A stretch of DNA of 64,000 nucleotides, taken from assembly GCA_029778535.1 (NCBI GenBank), contig JAKOQB010000143.1, positions 62,001-126,000 of the forward strand, written 5' to 3'. The DNA comes from Pseudomonadota bacterium. GTDB taxonomy: Bacteria > Pseudomonadota > Gammaproteobacteria > Burkholderiales > Burkholderiaceae_F. Under the pieces are notes generated by a model. It ran no database searches. It saw nothing but the letters and a program-made list of their open reading frames with translations, and had not been told where the DNA came from. Shown here piece by piece: positions 35,901 to 44,574 of the stretch (position 1 is the first letter of the stretch; the number at the start of each line of letters is the position of its first letter). The position numbers were made by a program, and so were the translations under genes.

Positions 35901-36898
35901 TCATCCAGGTGGCAGCGACCGAGTTTCCGCTGCTGCAACGGCCCGACCGGTGGGTCGTCGCGTCGGGCGGTGCCAATATCGAAACGTCCGCCGCTCACGT
36001 GCAGCTGAACGGCGCGGTGGCGGCCGTTGGCGGCTTTGTAGACTTCTCGCGCTCGGAGCTGCCGACCCTGTCGTCCGACGTCGTCGTTGTCCGCGCGCAG
36101 CAACCCGCGGAACCACGCGCGCCGAAGGTGACGACGGGCTTCGATCTCGGTATCGACCTCGGCCCCGCGTTCTACGTGCGCGGCAGCGGGCTGGACGCGC
36201 GCGTCGAAGGCGCAGTTCGTCTGCGCAGTGCGGGGCGCGGCGCGGTCACGGCGGTCGGCTCGATCAACGCGGTCGACGGCACCTACGAAGGCTTTGGCCA
36301 GAAGCTGAAGATCGCGCGTGGCCGGCTGAACTTCCAGGGCGCGCCGGAAAATCCCGGCCTCGACGTGCTGGCGCTGCGAACCGGCTTGCCGGTCGAAGTG
36401 GGCGTCACGATCACGCGCACCGCGGCCAATCCGCTGATCCGCCTGTACAGCGACCCACCGATGGCCGACCCCGAGGCTCTGTCATGGCTCGTGCTCGGGC
36501 GTCCGCCGGATCAGGCGCGCGGCGACAATCTGGCGCTGGCGCAGGCCGCCGCGGCCCTGCTCGGCAGCGGCGGCTATTCGAATCGCGTCGTGCGCTCGCT
36601 GGGGATCGACGAGCTGTCGATCCGCAGCGGACTGACGGGCACGTCGTCTTTGCTGCCCAATCGCGGCGTGGCCGGGCCGCTGCGCAGCGATGCCTCCTCC
36701 ACCACCACGGTGGCGGGCGAAATCGTCACCATCGGCAAGCGTTTCAGCGACAGGCTGTCGGTCACCTACGAGCAGGCGGTTTCGGGTACCAGCCGGGTGG
36801 CGAATCTGACGTATCAGCTCTCGAACCGCCTGTCCCTCGTCGGGCGCATCGGCACCGACAACGCGATCGATCTCGTCTACTCGATCGCGTTCGACTGA
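32921..36898 (+). CDS. tamB: TamB, inner-membrane-anchored AsmA-like bridge protein
   Basis: 1325 residues. One N-terminal membrane anchor (about 24-50, LGSLLAVIAIVIVAGVATAG) then a very long beta-rich periplasmic region typical of AsmA/TamB proteins that span the envelope as a lipid-conducting groove, and the C-terminal TamB (DUF490) domain (about 950-1325) with RGRLNFQGAPENPGLDVLAL and LYSDPPMADPEALSWLVLGR. It docks on TamA. ATG 32921 overlaps nothing but is 2 bases after the tamA stop, so the two are an operon. The stretch before 32921 in the same frame is a shadow. Confidence 0.93.
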   Translation: MAAPASSPPPAAPPPRHRRLLHWTLGSLLAVIAIVIVAGVATAGWLVGTTAGLNALIALANRFAPVQIEAIGTTGALTRAFGFATLRVKFQGGSVEATAVSALLRDWNWRPLRFDFEHLQSARLRIDITPKKEPTPPVEAIGLPLELSANQLAIDELTLALGKAPLTLSALRARAAAGPWGYRVEQGQVAHGEQRASLAFELGGTRPFALQADGTFSAALQGKAVQLRLKAKGSLVDMTVDGEVSGAGSSGTLSARIGSFDTPPVKSLQLDIAGIDPRTWAKSAPHADLTVKAQLSPNQAMNEVSGEVHITNRAPGTIDAGRIPARAARARVVASAKELKFDRVAGELTRGTAQGEFALQFGTGVAWQTRAQLTDVDPATIHGKLKPLRVDGTVRAHQAAGVISVLADLANRGRPAAMLNVDAQITPREAKIATARLALGSGFVTASGTVGLAEEKRVEIAGELQNFEPGILIKDVDAHVTGTFSATGSLLPQPNGTVRFELADSRAWGRPLTAHGRVDLDAMQRLDMDVDVGVRSARLKARGGLGAPDRRLEVAIDVPDLAELVPSEAKLPLSGALKLSVAASGAWTAPAVQASLDAKGLRYGDHALEAMSSQLTYGGGNDGTLTVQADFAKYSMRSQPNLALRSATLAVDGRLSRHAIRFEGVTVAAGNARLAAEGGWRDAAWRGRVNEVAVGAPVNARLSQPADLLVSSERTDFGPARFALRDVQFDDVRFSANPARTQSSGRFSDLRPMQFVPPVDPALAPVIAPTVTPVPLTLRGQWDLRSATQLDGSVLIERTDGDLYAGNGADSALGLIDVRAEATIKASALTAIARIESRKRGGIGAQMEASFERSPSGGWWLAQKRPWLIFGALELPTMDWINAVVSNRVRANVRLGGSISGTVRIEGTPGDPSASGRLTGDDLRVAWIEQGMRLENGHLRAHLQDDLIVLDELKFSGRARVPPEDKRAAAALHSLGEGSVNATGQLRLRDFSGVIQVAATEFPLLQRPDRWVVASGGANIETSAAHVQLNGAVAAVGGFVDFSRSELPTLSSDVVVVRAQQPAEPRAPKVTTGFDLGIDLGPAFYVRGSGLDARVEGAVRLRSAGRGAVTAVGSINAVDGTYEGFGQKLKIARGRLNFQGAPENPGLDVLALRTGLPVEVGVTITRTAANPLIRLYSDPPMADPEALSWLVLGRPPDQARGDNLALAQAAAALLGSGGYSNRVVRSLGIDELSIRSGLTGTSSLLPNRGVAGPLRSDASSTTTVAGEIVTIGKRFSDRLSVTYEQAVSGTSRVANLTYQLSNRLSLVGRIGTDNAIDLVYSIAFD

Positions 36899-36906
36899 CG
36901 CGCGGC

Positions 36907-38781
36907 CTACGCCGCCACCGTCAGCGCGTTCTCGTGCACGCGGTTGCGCCCCGCGGCCTTGGCCGAATACAGCGCCTGATCGGCGCGGCGCAGCGCATCG
37001 GACACGCGGTCCAGCCTCGGCCGCGCGATCGTCACGCCGATGCTGGCCGTGAGCGCGCAGTCGCTCGGCCAACGCGACGCGTCCAGACCGACGATCGCCG
37101 CGCGCACGCGCTCGGCGACCTGGCGCGCCGCCTCGACGGTGGCGTCGGGCAGCAGCAGCAGGAATTCCTCGCCGCCCATGCGGCCGACGTACATCGGATC
37201 GCGCACGGTCTCGGTCAGCACGCCGGCCACCGCGCGCAGCACGTCGTCGCCGACCAGATGCCCGTGGCGGTCGTTGATCACCTTGAAGTGATCCAGATCG
37301 ACGATCAGCACCGCGCACGCATGTTCCGACTGCAGCAGTTCGTCAAGGCGCGCCAGCACCGCACGGCGATTCGGCAGCCCGGTCAGCTCGTCCGTCAACG
37401 CCAGCGCCCGCATCCGATGGCTGGTCTGGCGCTGCCGCCACGCCAGCAGGCCGAGCACCGCGACCAACACCGCCGCGAGCGCGATCGCGATGACCTGCAG
37501 CGCGCCGACACGCTTCTGCTGCGCGAGCGCGTCTTCCGTCGCCGCCTTTTCGCGCATCAGCAGCGCGTTCTCCTTTTCGCGCGCCGCGGTGTCGAATTCG
37601 ACCTTCAGCGTCGTGAAGCGCTGGTCGAGCTGGCGCGCGTGCAGGCGATCGGTCGCAGCCTTCAGCAGCCGCTGCTGCTCGAACGCGGCGCGCCAGTCGC
37701 CCAGATCGGCGAGCGTGTCGGCCAGCGCAGCGTGCGTGGCGGCCTGTTCCGCCAGCGCCTCGGCAGCGCGAAACGCGGCCAGCGCGGCGTTCAGCGACGT
37801 GAGACTCTCGGCCGGCCGCTTCAGTCCGCGCAGCGCGACGCCGCGCAACAGCGCGAGCTGCGCCTGCAGCCGGGCGTCCGGCAGGTCCGCGGTCAGCTTC
37901 TTCGCCTCGGCCAGCCGCTCGAGCGCCTCGCCCCACTCGCCGCGCGCGTTGTGCACGCCGGCCAGCCCGCGCAGTGCGTATGCCGCGCCGCGCGCGTAGT
38001 CAATGCGGCGACTGATCTCGAGCGCGTTCAGGTAGTCGCCGCGAGCGCCGTCCCAATCGTTGAGGTTCTCGCGGGTTCGACCCAGGTTGTACAGCGTGAC
38101 CACCGCCTCGCGCTGCGTGCCGGCCGCCAGCTGTGCCTTCAGCGCCTGCGCGTAGAAGTGCTGCGCCTGCGCGTAGTCGCCCATCCGGTTGTAGATCGTC
38201 GCCACACCGTTGACAGCAGTGCGCGCGTGCTCGGCCATCATCGCCTTCTCGTACAGGGTCACCGACCGTCGCAGGTCGATCAGGCCGAGCGCGTAATCGC
38301 CCTGCAGTCCGCGCAGCCAGCCGCGCTGGTACAGCGCATTGGCGAGCATTTCGTCGTCACCGGCGGCCTCGGCACTCGATACCGCGCGCCCGTAGGCGTC
38401 CATCGCCTTGGCGTTGTCGCCGGCCGATTCGAACAGGTCGCCCTCGCAGCTGTACACGCCGGCGCGCAGCCCGCCGCGACGAGCCAGCGACAGCAGCGCG
38501 CTGGCCCGCCCGAGAAGCTCGCGCGCAACCTCGAGCTTGCGTTCGGACCAGTAGTCACAAAGCACCAGCAGCGCGCGGACTTCGAGGTCCGCATCGGGAC
38601 GCGCGGCGAGCAGCCCGAGCGCATCTTCGGCGAGGCGGCGAGCGTCCTCGGGATCGTTGCGCCCGGCGGCGATCGCGCGCTGGACGAGGCCGGCAGCAGG
38701 TGCATCGACCACCGGCTGCGCGAGCGCGGTCGCCGCAAGCGCAAGCAGTGCCGGCAGCAGGCGAAGGGCGAGCGACTTCAT
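36907..38781 (-). CDS. TPR-GGDEF membrane protein, probable diguanylate cyclase
   Basis: 624 residues. Signal peptide (LALRLLPALLALAATALAQP), then a periplasmic array of tetratricopeptide-like repeats (about 40-390; the clearest is GVATIYNRMGDYAQAQHFYA), a coiled linker, one membrane helix (about 429-447, VIAIALAAVLVAVLGLLAW) and a cytoplasmic GGDEF domain (LTDELTGLPNRRAVL ... GRMGGEEFLLLLPD). GGEEF is an active-type signature, so it should make cyclic di-GMP in response to a periplasmic or protein cue. The inhibitory RxxD I-site is RxxM here (RDPM), so product inhibition may be lost. Divergent from the cbpA operon. Confidence 0.88.
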   Translation of the reverse strand: MKSLALRLLPALLALAATALAQPVVDAPAAGLVQRAIAAGRNDPEDARRLAEDALGLLAARPDADLEVRALLVLCDYWSERKLEVARELLGRASALLSLARRGGLRAGVYSCEGDLFESAGDNAKAMDAYGRAVSSAEAAGDDEMLANALYQRGWLRGLQGDYALGLIDLRRSVTLYEKAMMAEHARTAVNGVATIYNRMGDYAQAQHFYAQALKAQLAAGTQREAVVTLYNLGRTRENLNDWDGARGDYLNALEISRRIDYARGAAYALRGLAGVHNARGEWGEALERLAEAKKLTADLPDARLQAQLALLRGVALRGLKRPAESLTSLNAALAAFRAAEALAEQAATHAALADTLADLGDWRAAFEQQRLLKAATDRLHARQLDQRFTTLKVEFDTAAREKENALLMREKAATEDALAQQKRVGALQVIAIALAAVLVAVLGLLAWRQRQTSHRMRALALTDELTGLPNRRAVLARLDELLQSEHACAVLIVDLDHFKVINDRHGHLVGDDVLRAVAGVLTETVRDPMYVGRMGGEEFLLLLPDATVEAARQVAERVRAAIVGLDASRWPSDCALTASIGVTIARPRLDRVSDALRRADQALYSAKAAGRNRVHENALTVAA

Positions 38782-38883
38782 GCGCGCCGATTTTCGCGCG
38801 CAAGCGAAACCGCGGGATCGGCCGCTTGGCCGAACCGTGGGTCCGGCGCCACGGGCGGTACCGGATCGAGGCGGTCGCAGGCG

Positions 38884-38910
38884 TTGAATTTCCGCGTTGC
38901 GGCCAATATC
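38884..38910 (+). promoter_or_regulatory. Sigma-32-like promoter of the cbpA-cbpM-protease-ftsH operon
   Basis: TTGAAT (38884-38889), 13 bases, CCAATATC (38903-38910), 32 bases before the cbpA start. Same spacing as the clpB heat-shock promoter. TTGAAT-N17-TATCTG could also be read as a sigma-70 promoter. Confidence 0.5.
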
Positions 38911-38942
38911 TGCGATAAGGGGACCTTCAGCGGGAGCGACGC

Positions 38943-39896
38943 TTGAAATTCAAGGATTACTACGACGCGCTGGGAGTGGCGCGCGACGCCACTGCCGAGC
39001 AGATCAAGAAGGCATTCCGCAGCCGCGCGCGCAAGTTCCACCCGGACGTGAGCAAGGAGCCGGACGCCGAGTTGAGGATGAAGGAAGTCAACGAGGCGTA
39101 TGCGGTGCTGTCGGATCCGGAGCGGCGCGCTGCGTACGACCGGCTGGCGCAGGGCCATCAGCCCGGCGAGGAGTTCCAGCCGCCGCCGGACTGGGATGCG
39201 GGCTTCGAGTTCTCCCGCCACGGCTTCGCCGACGCGGACGCGGCCGACTTCAGCGATTTCTTCGCCGAACTGTTCGGCCGCATGGGGCAGGCACGCACAC
39301 ACGAACGCGCGCCGCGCGGAGCGCGCGCGCGCGGCGAGGATCACTACGCGAAGATCCTGCTCGACGTCGCGGACGCGTGGCGCGGTCCGCGGCGGCAGAT
39401 CACGTTGCGCGTGCCGCGGCTGGACGCGCGCGGACGGGTGGTGCTGGAGACACGCACACTCGACGTGCAGATTCCGAAGGGCGTGCGGCCGGGCCAGATG
39501 ATCCGGCTCACGGGCCAGGGCGCGCCGTCGTTCGACGGCGGCCCGGCCGGCGATCTGTACCTGGAGGTGCACTTCAATCCGCACCCGCGCTACCGAATCG
39601 ACGGCCGCAATCTCGTGCTCGAGCTGCCGCTGGCGCCGTGGGAGGCCGCGCTCGGCGCGGTCGTTCCGGTGGCGCTGCCTGACGGCAGCACGTTGAAGGT
39701 GCGCATCCCCGCCGGCGCGCAGAGCGGCGCCGAACTCGTCGTGCACGGCAAGGGGGTGCCGGGCGATCCGCCCGGCGATCTCGAGCTGAAGCTGCGCGTC
39801 GTGCTGCCGCCGGCCCGGAGCGCGCGTGCGCGCGAACTGTACGAAACGATGGCGCGCGATCTCGCGTTCGATCCACGCGCCGACCTGGGAGCGTGA
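38943..39896 (+). CDS. cbpA: CbpA, DnaJ-class J-domain co-chaperone
   Basis: 317 residues. N-terminal J domain (1-68) with the HPD motif (KFHPDVSKE) that stimulates DnaK, a Gly/Phe linker, and a DnaJ C-terminal double beta domain (about 135-300; LDVQIPKGVRPGQMIRLTGQ). No zinc finger, so CbpA type rather than DnaJ. TTG 38943 is the start, with GGGAG 7 bases upstream. Its modulator CbpM follows 3 bases after the stop, confirming the type. First gene of a four-gene quality-control operon. Confidence 0.95.
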   Translation: MKFKDYYDALGVARDATAEQIKKAFRSRARKFHPDVSKEPDAELRMKEVNEAYAVLSDPERRAAYDRLAQGHQPGEEFQPPPDWDAGFEFSRHGFADADAADFSDFFAELFGRMGQARTHERAPRGARARGEDHYAKILLDVADAWRGPRRQITLRVPRLDARGRVVLETRTLDVQIPKGVRPGQMIRLTGQGAPSFDGGPAGDLYLEVHFNPHPRYRIDGRNLVLELPLAPWEAALGAVVPVALPDGSTLKVRIPAGAQSGAELVVHGKGVPGDPPGDLELKLRVVLPPARSARARELYETMARDLAFDPRADLGA

Positions 39897-39899
39897 CCG

Positions 39900-40214
39900 A
39901 TGAAGGACGACGATGTACTGATCGCCACCGTGCTGGACGAGGCCGCGCTGACGATCGAGCAGATATGCGCGGCGTGCGGCGTCAGCCGCGCCTGGATCGA
40001 GCAGCGGGTGCGCGAAGGCCTGCTGACCGCCGCCGGCGAGGCGCCGGTGGACTGGCGCTTCGGCGGCCGCGAAATCCGTCGCGTGCGCGAGATGTATCGG
40101 CTCGAGTGTCACTTCGATGCGGTGCCGGAGCTGGCCGCGCTGGTGGTCGATCTGCACGAACAGATCGAGGCGCTGCGCGCGCGGCTGGCGCTGCTGGCAC
40201 GGGAGGGACGATGA
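39900..40214 (+). CDS. cbpM: CbpM, chaperone modulator
   Basis: 104 residues, MerR-like helix-turn-helix fold: LTIEQICAACGVSRAWIEQR, VREGLL, then a C-terminal helix (LHEQIEALRARLALL). CbpM binds the CbpA J domain and blocks its action on DnaK. It is encoded directly after cbpA, and its stop overlaps the protease start as ATGA (40211-40214). Confidence 0.9.
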   Translation: MKDDDVLIATVLDEAALTIEQICAACGVSRAWIEQRVREGLLTAAGEAPVDWRFGGREIRRVREMYRLECHFDAVPELAALVVDLHEQIEALRARLALLAREGR

Positions 40215-41338
40215 TCGATCGCTTTGCATCTCGGCTGCTGTGGCTGACGCTCGCCGGCGCCTTTCTGATCGCGCTGTGGCGCTGGCTGCCGGCGGACTTC
40301 GGACGCGTCGACGAGGCAGCGCGCAATGCCGCGCCGCGCGTGGTCGCCGCGCGCGGAGACCTGGCGGCCGACGAGAAGGCGACGATCGAGATCTTCGAGA
40401 ACGCGCGCGATTCGGTCGTCTTCATCTCCACCCGCCAGCAGGTGCAGGATTTCTGGACCCGCAACGTGTTCTCGGTGCCGCGCGGCACCGGCTCCGGCTT
40501 CATCTGGGACGATGCCGGCCACGTGGTCACGAATTTTCACGTCGTCCAGGCAGCGAGCGAGGCGATCGTGCGGCTGGCCGACGGCCGCGACTATCGCGCC
40601 GCCCTGGTCGGCGCCAGTGCCGCGCATGACATCGCGGTGCTGCGCATCGGCGTCGGCTACAAGCGGCCGCGCCCGGTGCCGCTCGGCACCAGCAGCGACC
40701 TGAGGGTCGGACAGAAGGTGTTCGCGATCGGCAACCCGTTCGGGCTGGACTGGACACTGACCACGGGCGTGATCTCCGCGCTCGATCGCTCGCTGCCGAG
40801 CGACTCCGGCGCGACGATCGAGCACCTGATCCAGACCGATGCCGCGATCAATCCCGGCAACTCGGGCGGGCCGCTGCTCGATTCGGCCGGCCGCCTGATC
40901 GGCATCAACACCGCGATCTACAGCCCGTCGGGTGCCTCGGCCGGCATCGGCTTCGCGGTGCCGGTCGACACCGTCAACCGCGTGGTGCCGCAGCTGATTC
41001 GCACCGGCCGCTACATCCGGCCCGCGCTCGGCATCGAGGTCGACGACCAGCTTAATCAGCGCCTGTCCGCGCTGCTGAACGTCGAAGGCGTGGTGATCCT
41101 GCGCGTGGCGCCCGACTCGGCGGCGGCCAAAGCCGAACTCAAGGGGGCGACGATCGCGCGCGACGGCAGCGTCACGCCGGGCGACGTGATCGTCGCGGTC
41201 GAAGGCAAGCCCGTGGCGACGGTGGGCCAGTTGCTCGGCCGCATCGACGACTTCAAGGTTGGCGACACCGTCGGGATCACCGTGCTGCGCGACGGCGCGC
41301 GGCGCGAAGTTCAGGTCACATTGCAGCCCGGAGTGTGA
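40211..41338 (+). CDS. HtrA/Deg-type serine protease
   Basis: 375 residues. An N-terminal membrane segment (about 8-23) anchors or exports it to the periplasm; trypsin-like protease domain with His110 (TNFHVV), Asp140 (AAHDIAVL) and Ser218 (NPGNSGGPL), then a single PDZ domain (about 285-370). One PDZ makes it DegS-like in layout, though the gene context is that of heat-resistance islands, where a degP-type gene follows cbpA and cbpM. Likely degrades misfolded envelope proteins. Coupled to cbpM by ATGA and followed by ftsH after 1 base. Confidence 0.92.
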   Translation: MIDRFASRLLWLTLAGAFLIALWRWLPADFGRVDEAARNAAPRVVAARGDLAADEKATIEIFENARDSVVFISTRQQVQDFWTRNVFSVPRGTGSGFIWDDAGHVVTNFHVVQAASEAIVRLADGRDYRAALVGASAAHDIAVLRIGVGYKRPRPVPLGTSSDLRVGQKVFAIGNPFGLDWTLTTGVISALDRSLPSDSGATIEHLIQTDAAINPGNSGGPLLDSAGRLIGINTAIYSPSGASAGIGFAVPVDTVNRVVPQLIRTGRYIRPALGIEVDDQLNQRLSALLNVEGVVILRVAPDSAAAKAELKGATIARDGSVTPGDVIVAVEGKPVATVGQLLGRIDDFKVGDTVGITVLRDGARREVQVTLQPGV

Positions 41339-41339
41339 G

Positions 41340-43178
41340 ATGCAACAAATGCAGCCGCAAACGCGCTGGAACCTCGTCTACTGGGTAATCGCGATACTGA
41401 TGCTGCTGATGCTGCAGAACGCGTGGCAGGCGGCGCAGCAGATCGAACCGGTGCCGTACAGCGAGTTCGAGAAGGCACTGGCCGAGGGCCGCGTGGCCGA
41501 GGTGACGGTAACCGACCGCACCCTCACCGGCAGGCTGAAGAGTCCCGAGCCGGGCGGCAAGTCGGTGATCGTCGCCACGCGCGTCGAACCGGATCTGGCC
41601 GAGCGGCTTTCGAAGTACAACGTGCCGTACACGCGCGTGGTCGAGAGCACGTTCCTGCGCGACCTGCTGTCGTGGGTTGTTCCGGCCGCGGTGTTCTTCG
41701 GGCTGTGGTTCTTCGTGGTGCGCAGGTTCGCCGAGAAGCAGGGAATCGGCGGCTTCATGAGCATCGGCAAGAGCCGCGCCAAGATCTACGTCGAGAAGGA
41801 CACCGGCGTGACGTTCGCCGACGTGGCCGGAGTCGATGAAGCCAAGGAAGAGCTGAAGGAGGTCGTCGCATTCCTGAAGAACCCGAAGGACTACGGCCGC
41901 CTGGGCGCGCGCATGCCCAAGGGCGTACTGCTGGTCGGCCCGCCCGGCACCGGCAAGACGCTGCTCGCCAAGGCGGTCGCCGGCGAAGCGGGCGTGCCCT
42001 TCTTCTCGATCTCCGGCAGCGAGTTCGTCGAGATGTTCGTCGGCGTGGGTGCGGCGCGCGTGCGCGACCTGTTCGAGCAGGCGCGCGGCAAGGCGCCGGC
42101 GATCATCTTCATCGACGAACTGGACGCTCTCGGCCGCGCGCGCGGCATCGCCGGCCCGGTCGGCGGCCACGACGAACGCGAACAGACGCTGCAGCAACTG
42201 CTGGTCGAGCTCGACGGCTTCGACAGCTCCGCCGGTCTTGTCCTGCTGGCAGCGACCAACCGGCCCGAGATCCTCGACCCGGCGCTGCTGCGCGCCGGCC
42301 GCTTCGACCGCCAGGTGCTGGTCGATCGTCCCGACAAGTCCGGGCGCGTGCAGATCCTGAAGGTGCACGTGCGCAAGGTGAAACTCGCCCCCGACGTCGA
42401 TCTGGAACAGGTCGCCGCGCTGACCACCGGCTTCTCCGGCGCCGATCTGGCCAACCTCGTCAACGAGGCTGCGCTCGCCGCGACCCGGCGCAACGCGGCG
42501 CAGATCGCGCTGGAGGACTTCACGCGCGCGATCGAGCGCATCGTTGCCGGGCTGGAGAAGAAGAACCGCGTGCTCAACCCGAAGGAGCGCGAGGTCGTCG
42601 CGTATCACGAGATGGGCCATGCGCTGACCGCGCTCGCATTGCCGGGGACCGATCCGGTGCACAAGGTGTCGATCATTCCGCGCGGCATCGGCGCGCTCGG
42701 CTACACGATCCAGCGGCCGACCGAGGACCGTTTCCTGATGACGCGCGCGGAACTGGAGAACAAGATCGCGGTGCTGCTCGGCGGACGCGCGGCGGAGAAG
42801 CTCGTCTTCGGGCATTTGTCGACCGGCGCGGCGGACGACCTGGCCAAGGTCACCGACATCGCGCGCGACATGGTCACGCGCTACGGCATGGTCGAGGAAC
42901 TGGGTTACGTCGCCTACGAGGCGCAGCCGCCGCGCTTTCTCGAAGTACCCGGCTACACGCAAGGCGGCTGCCGGCCGAGCCAGCAGACGCAGCAGAAGAT
43001 CGACGAGGCGGTGCGCACGCTGGTGATGAACACGTTCGACCGTACCTATCGGCTGCTGCAGAGCAATCGCGACGTGCTGGAACGCTGCGCGCGCGAGCTG
43101 CTGGCGAAGGAAACGCTCGACGAGAATGCGATCCGCAAGTTGACGCAGGACCTGCGCGCACTGCCGGCGGCGGCATGA
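41340..43178 (+). CDS. ftsH: FtsH-family membrane AAA+ metalloprotease (accessory copy)
   Basis: 612 residues. Two membrane helices (about 10-26 and 110-127) enclose a short periplasmic domain, then AAA with Walker A GPPGTGKT (200-207), Walker B FIDELDAL, the second region of homology ([24 protein letters not shown]), and a zinc protease domain with HEMGH (His423, Glu424, His427). Standard FtsH motifs are intact. An extra [11 protein letters not shown] insertion sits in the protease domain. This is probably not the housekeeping ftsH, which is normally beside rlmE and folP; its neighbours cbpA, cbpM and the HtrA-like protease mark it as the heat-resistance-type paralogue. ATG 41340 or 41349 are both possible starts. 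Confidence 0.92.
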   Translation: MQQMQPQTRWNLVYWVIAILMLLMLQNAWQAAQQIEPVPYSEFEKALAEGRVAEVTVTDRTLTGRLKSPEPGGKSVIVATRVEPDLAERLSKYNVPYTRVVESTFLRDLLSWVVPAAVFFGLWFFVVRRFAEKQGIGGFMSIGKSRAKIYVEKDTGVTFADVAGVDEAKEELKEVVAFLKNPKDYGRLGARMPKGVLLVGPPGTGKTLLAKAVAGEAGVPFFSISGSEFVEMFVGVGAARVRDLFEQARGKAPAIIFIDELDALGRARGIAGPVGGHDEREQTLQQLLVELDGFDSSAGLVLLAATNRPEILDPALLRAGRFDRQVLVDRPDKSGRVQILKVHVRKVKLAPDVDLEQVAALTTGFSGADLANLVNEAALAATRRNAAQIALEDFTRAIERIVAGLEKKNRVLNPKEREVVAYHEMGHALTALALPGTDPVHKVSIIPRGIGALGYTIQRPTEDRFLMTRAELENKIAVLLGGRAAEKLVFGHLSTGAADDLAKVTDIARDMVTRYGMVEELGYVAYEAQPPRFLEVPGYTQGGCRPSQQTQQKIDEAVRTLVMNTFDRTYRLLQSNRDVLERCARELLAKETLDENAIRKLTQDLRALPAAA

Positions 43179-43468
43179 CGCGCTGGCTCCCCGCGTGCGT
43201 GCTGCCGGCGGTCGCGCGCGAACCGAACGCAGCCCCGCGAGCCGGCGGTGTGGCCAGCCTGGTGCAACGCGCGCCGACCGAGCCCGGCCGCGGCGCCCCG
43301 CCGGGCTTGCGCCGCGAAGACCGCGCCACACAGCGCAACCGATCCGCCGCCTCGGCGACCGCTTCGGCGCGAACGCGTGCGCGTGGATGAAGTGCGTTCG
43401 CGCCGTTGATGCCGCACCATGGCCGCTGCAGGGCGAGATCATTCGCGTTCGAGCCGGCGCGCGCCCGG
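43179..43468. other. 290-base gap after ftsH with no recognisable gene
   Basis: Convergent space between ftsH and crcB. Open frames here are short, very Arg/Ala-rich and unsupported; no terminator hairpin with a T-run is evident. Confidence 0.5.
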
Positions 43469-43864
43469 CTACGCCAGCGCGCGCGCGGTCGCGAGCCCCG
43501 CGAAGGTCGCGGCGACCGAGCCGGCGAGGTGCAGCACGGTGTGCAGCAGCGCCGCGCTCCACTGGCCGGCCTGCAGCAGCGCGACGGACTCGGCGGAGAA
43601 GGTCGAGAACGTGGTCAGCCCGCCGAGGAATCCCGTCACGATGACCAGCCGCCACGTCGGCGGCAGTGCGGGATGCAGCGCGAACACGGCCACCGCCACG
43701 CCGATCAGATAGCCGCCGACGAGGTTCGCGCTCAGCGTTCCGAGCGGCAGCGACGCCAGCCGGGGGTTGAGCCAGTACGACAGCGCCCAGCGCAGCCAGG
43801 CGCCGACCGCCGCGCCCGCGCCGACCGCCAGCAGCACGGCCCACAGCGGCCCGTCGCGAGTCAA
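43469..43864 (-). CDS. crcB: Fluoride exporter CrcB/FluC
   Basis: 131 residues with four membrane helices and the Fluc signatures GAAVGAWLRW near the start, LSANLVGGYLIG (channel Asn) and TGFLGGLTTFSTFSAES (Na site and phenylalanine box). Dual-topology fluoride channel. Last gene of the leftward alaC-to-crcB array; it overlaps moaE (stop-start overlap of 4 bases). No fluoride riboswitch can precede it, since moaE abuts it. Confidence 0.93.
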   Translation of the reverse strand: MTRDGPLWAVLLAVGAGAAVGAWLRWALSYWLNPRLASLPLGTLSANLVGGYLIGVAVAVFALHPALPPTWRLVIVTGFLGGLTTFSTFSAESVALLQAGQWSAALLHTVLHLAGSVAATFAGLATARALA

Positions 43865-44316
43865 GTCCGCTCCCAGCGTTGCCGCGCCTCGTCGTCGCTC
43901 GCGCGCGCGTCGACCCAGCGTTCGCCGGCCGGCGTGACCTCCTTCTTCCAGAACGGCGCTTCGGTCTTCAGGTAGTCCATCACGAACTCGCAGGCGGCGA
44001 ACGCGTCGCCGCGATGCGCGCTGGTCACCACGACCAGCACGATCGGGTCGGTCGGTTTCAGCTTTCCGACCCGATGCACGACCAGGAGGTCGATCAGCTT
44101 CCAGCGCGCACGCGCCTGCGCGCAGATATCCTGCAGCGCGCGCTCGGTCATGCCGGGATAGTGCTCGAGCGTCAGCGTCGCCACGCGCTCGCCGTCATTC
44201 ACGTCGCGCGCCACGCCGATGAAGCACGCGACCGCGCCGACGTTCGGATCGGCTCCGCGCAGCCGCGCGATCTCCGCGCCGGCGTCGAAGTCTTCGTGCT
44301 GAATACGGACCGCCAT
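43861..44316 (-). CDS. moaE: Molybdopterin synthase large subunit MoaE
   Basis: 151 residues. It transfers sulfur from MoaD thiocarboxylate to precursor Z to form molybdopterin. GAVACFIGVARD, LTLEHYPGMTERAL, VVHRVGKLKPTDPIVLVVV and the catalytic-lysine stretch TEAPFWKKEV are all present. Directly follows moaD (stop and start abut). Confidence 0.97.
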   Translation of the reverse strand: MAVRIQHEDFDAGAEIARLRGADPNVGAVACFIGVARDVNDGERVATLTLEHYPGMTERALQDICAQARARWKLIDLLVVHRVGKLKPTDPIVLVVVTSAHRGDAFAACEFVMDYLKTEAPFWKKEVTPAGERWVDARASDDEARQRWERT

Positions 44317-44574
44317 TCAGCCACCGGTGACGGGAGGAAAGAAGGCGACCTCGGCGCCGTCCGAAAGCGGCGTGTCGTCGTTCGCCATCGCCTGCCCGAC
44401 CGCGGCGCGGATGCGTTTGACCTCTGCAAACGCCGCCGACCACGGTGCGCCGCGCGCGATCAGCCAGGCACGCAGCGCGCCGAGCGTCTTCACGTCGCCC
44501 GGCAGCGTGATCTCGTCGCGCTCGCGGCCGATCGCCTCGCGCAGCCGGGCGAAATAGAGCACGGTGACTTTCAT
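44317..44574 (-). CDS. moaD: Molybdopterin synthase sulfur carrier MoaD
   Basis: 85 residues, ubiquitin-like fold, ending in the required Gly-Gly (FFPPVTGG) that is adenylated and thiocarboxylated. Opening MKVTVLYFARLREAIGRERD is typical. Its start overlaps the moeA stop (ATGA), and moaE follows at once. Confidence 0.96.
   Translation of the reverse strand: MKVTVLYFARLREAIGRERDEITLPGDVKTLGALRAWLIARGAPWSAAFAEVKRIRAAVGQAMANDDTPLSDGAEVAFFPPVTGG

Noticed and set aside
35497..38946. 1149-codon plus-strand frame across tamB end and the GGDEF gene
   Set aside because: Out of frame in tamB and antisense to the GGDEF gene; no domain recognisable.
43175..43390. Possible small gene after ftsH
   Set aside because: Overlaps the ftsH end, Arg/Ala/Pro-rich, no ribosome site, no homology.
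41316..43844. 842-codon minus-strand frame opposite ftsH
   Set aside because: Antisense to a canonical FtsH; composition is that of a reverse frame.
43865..44316. Fluoride riboswitch before crcB
   Set aside because: crcB overlaps moaE, leaving no room for a leader aptamer.
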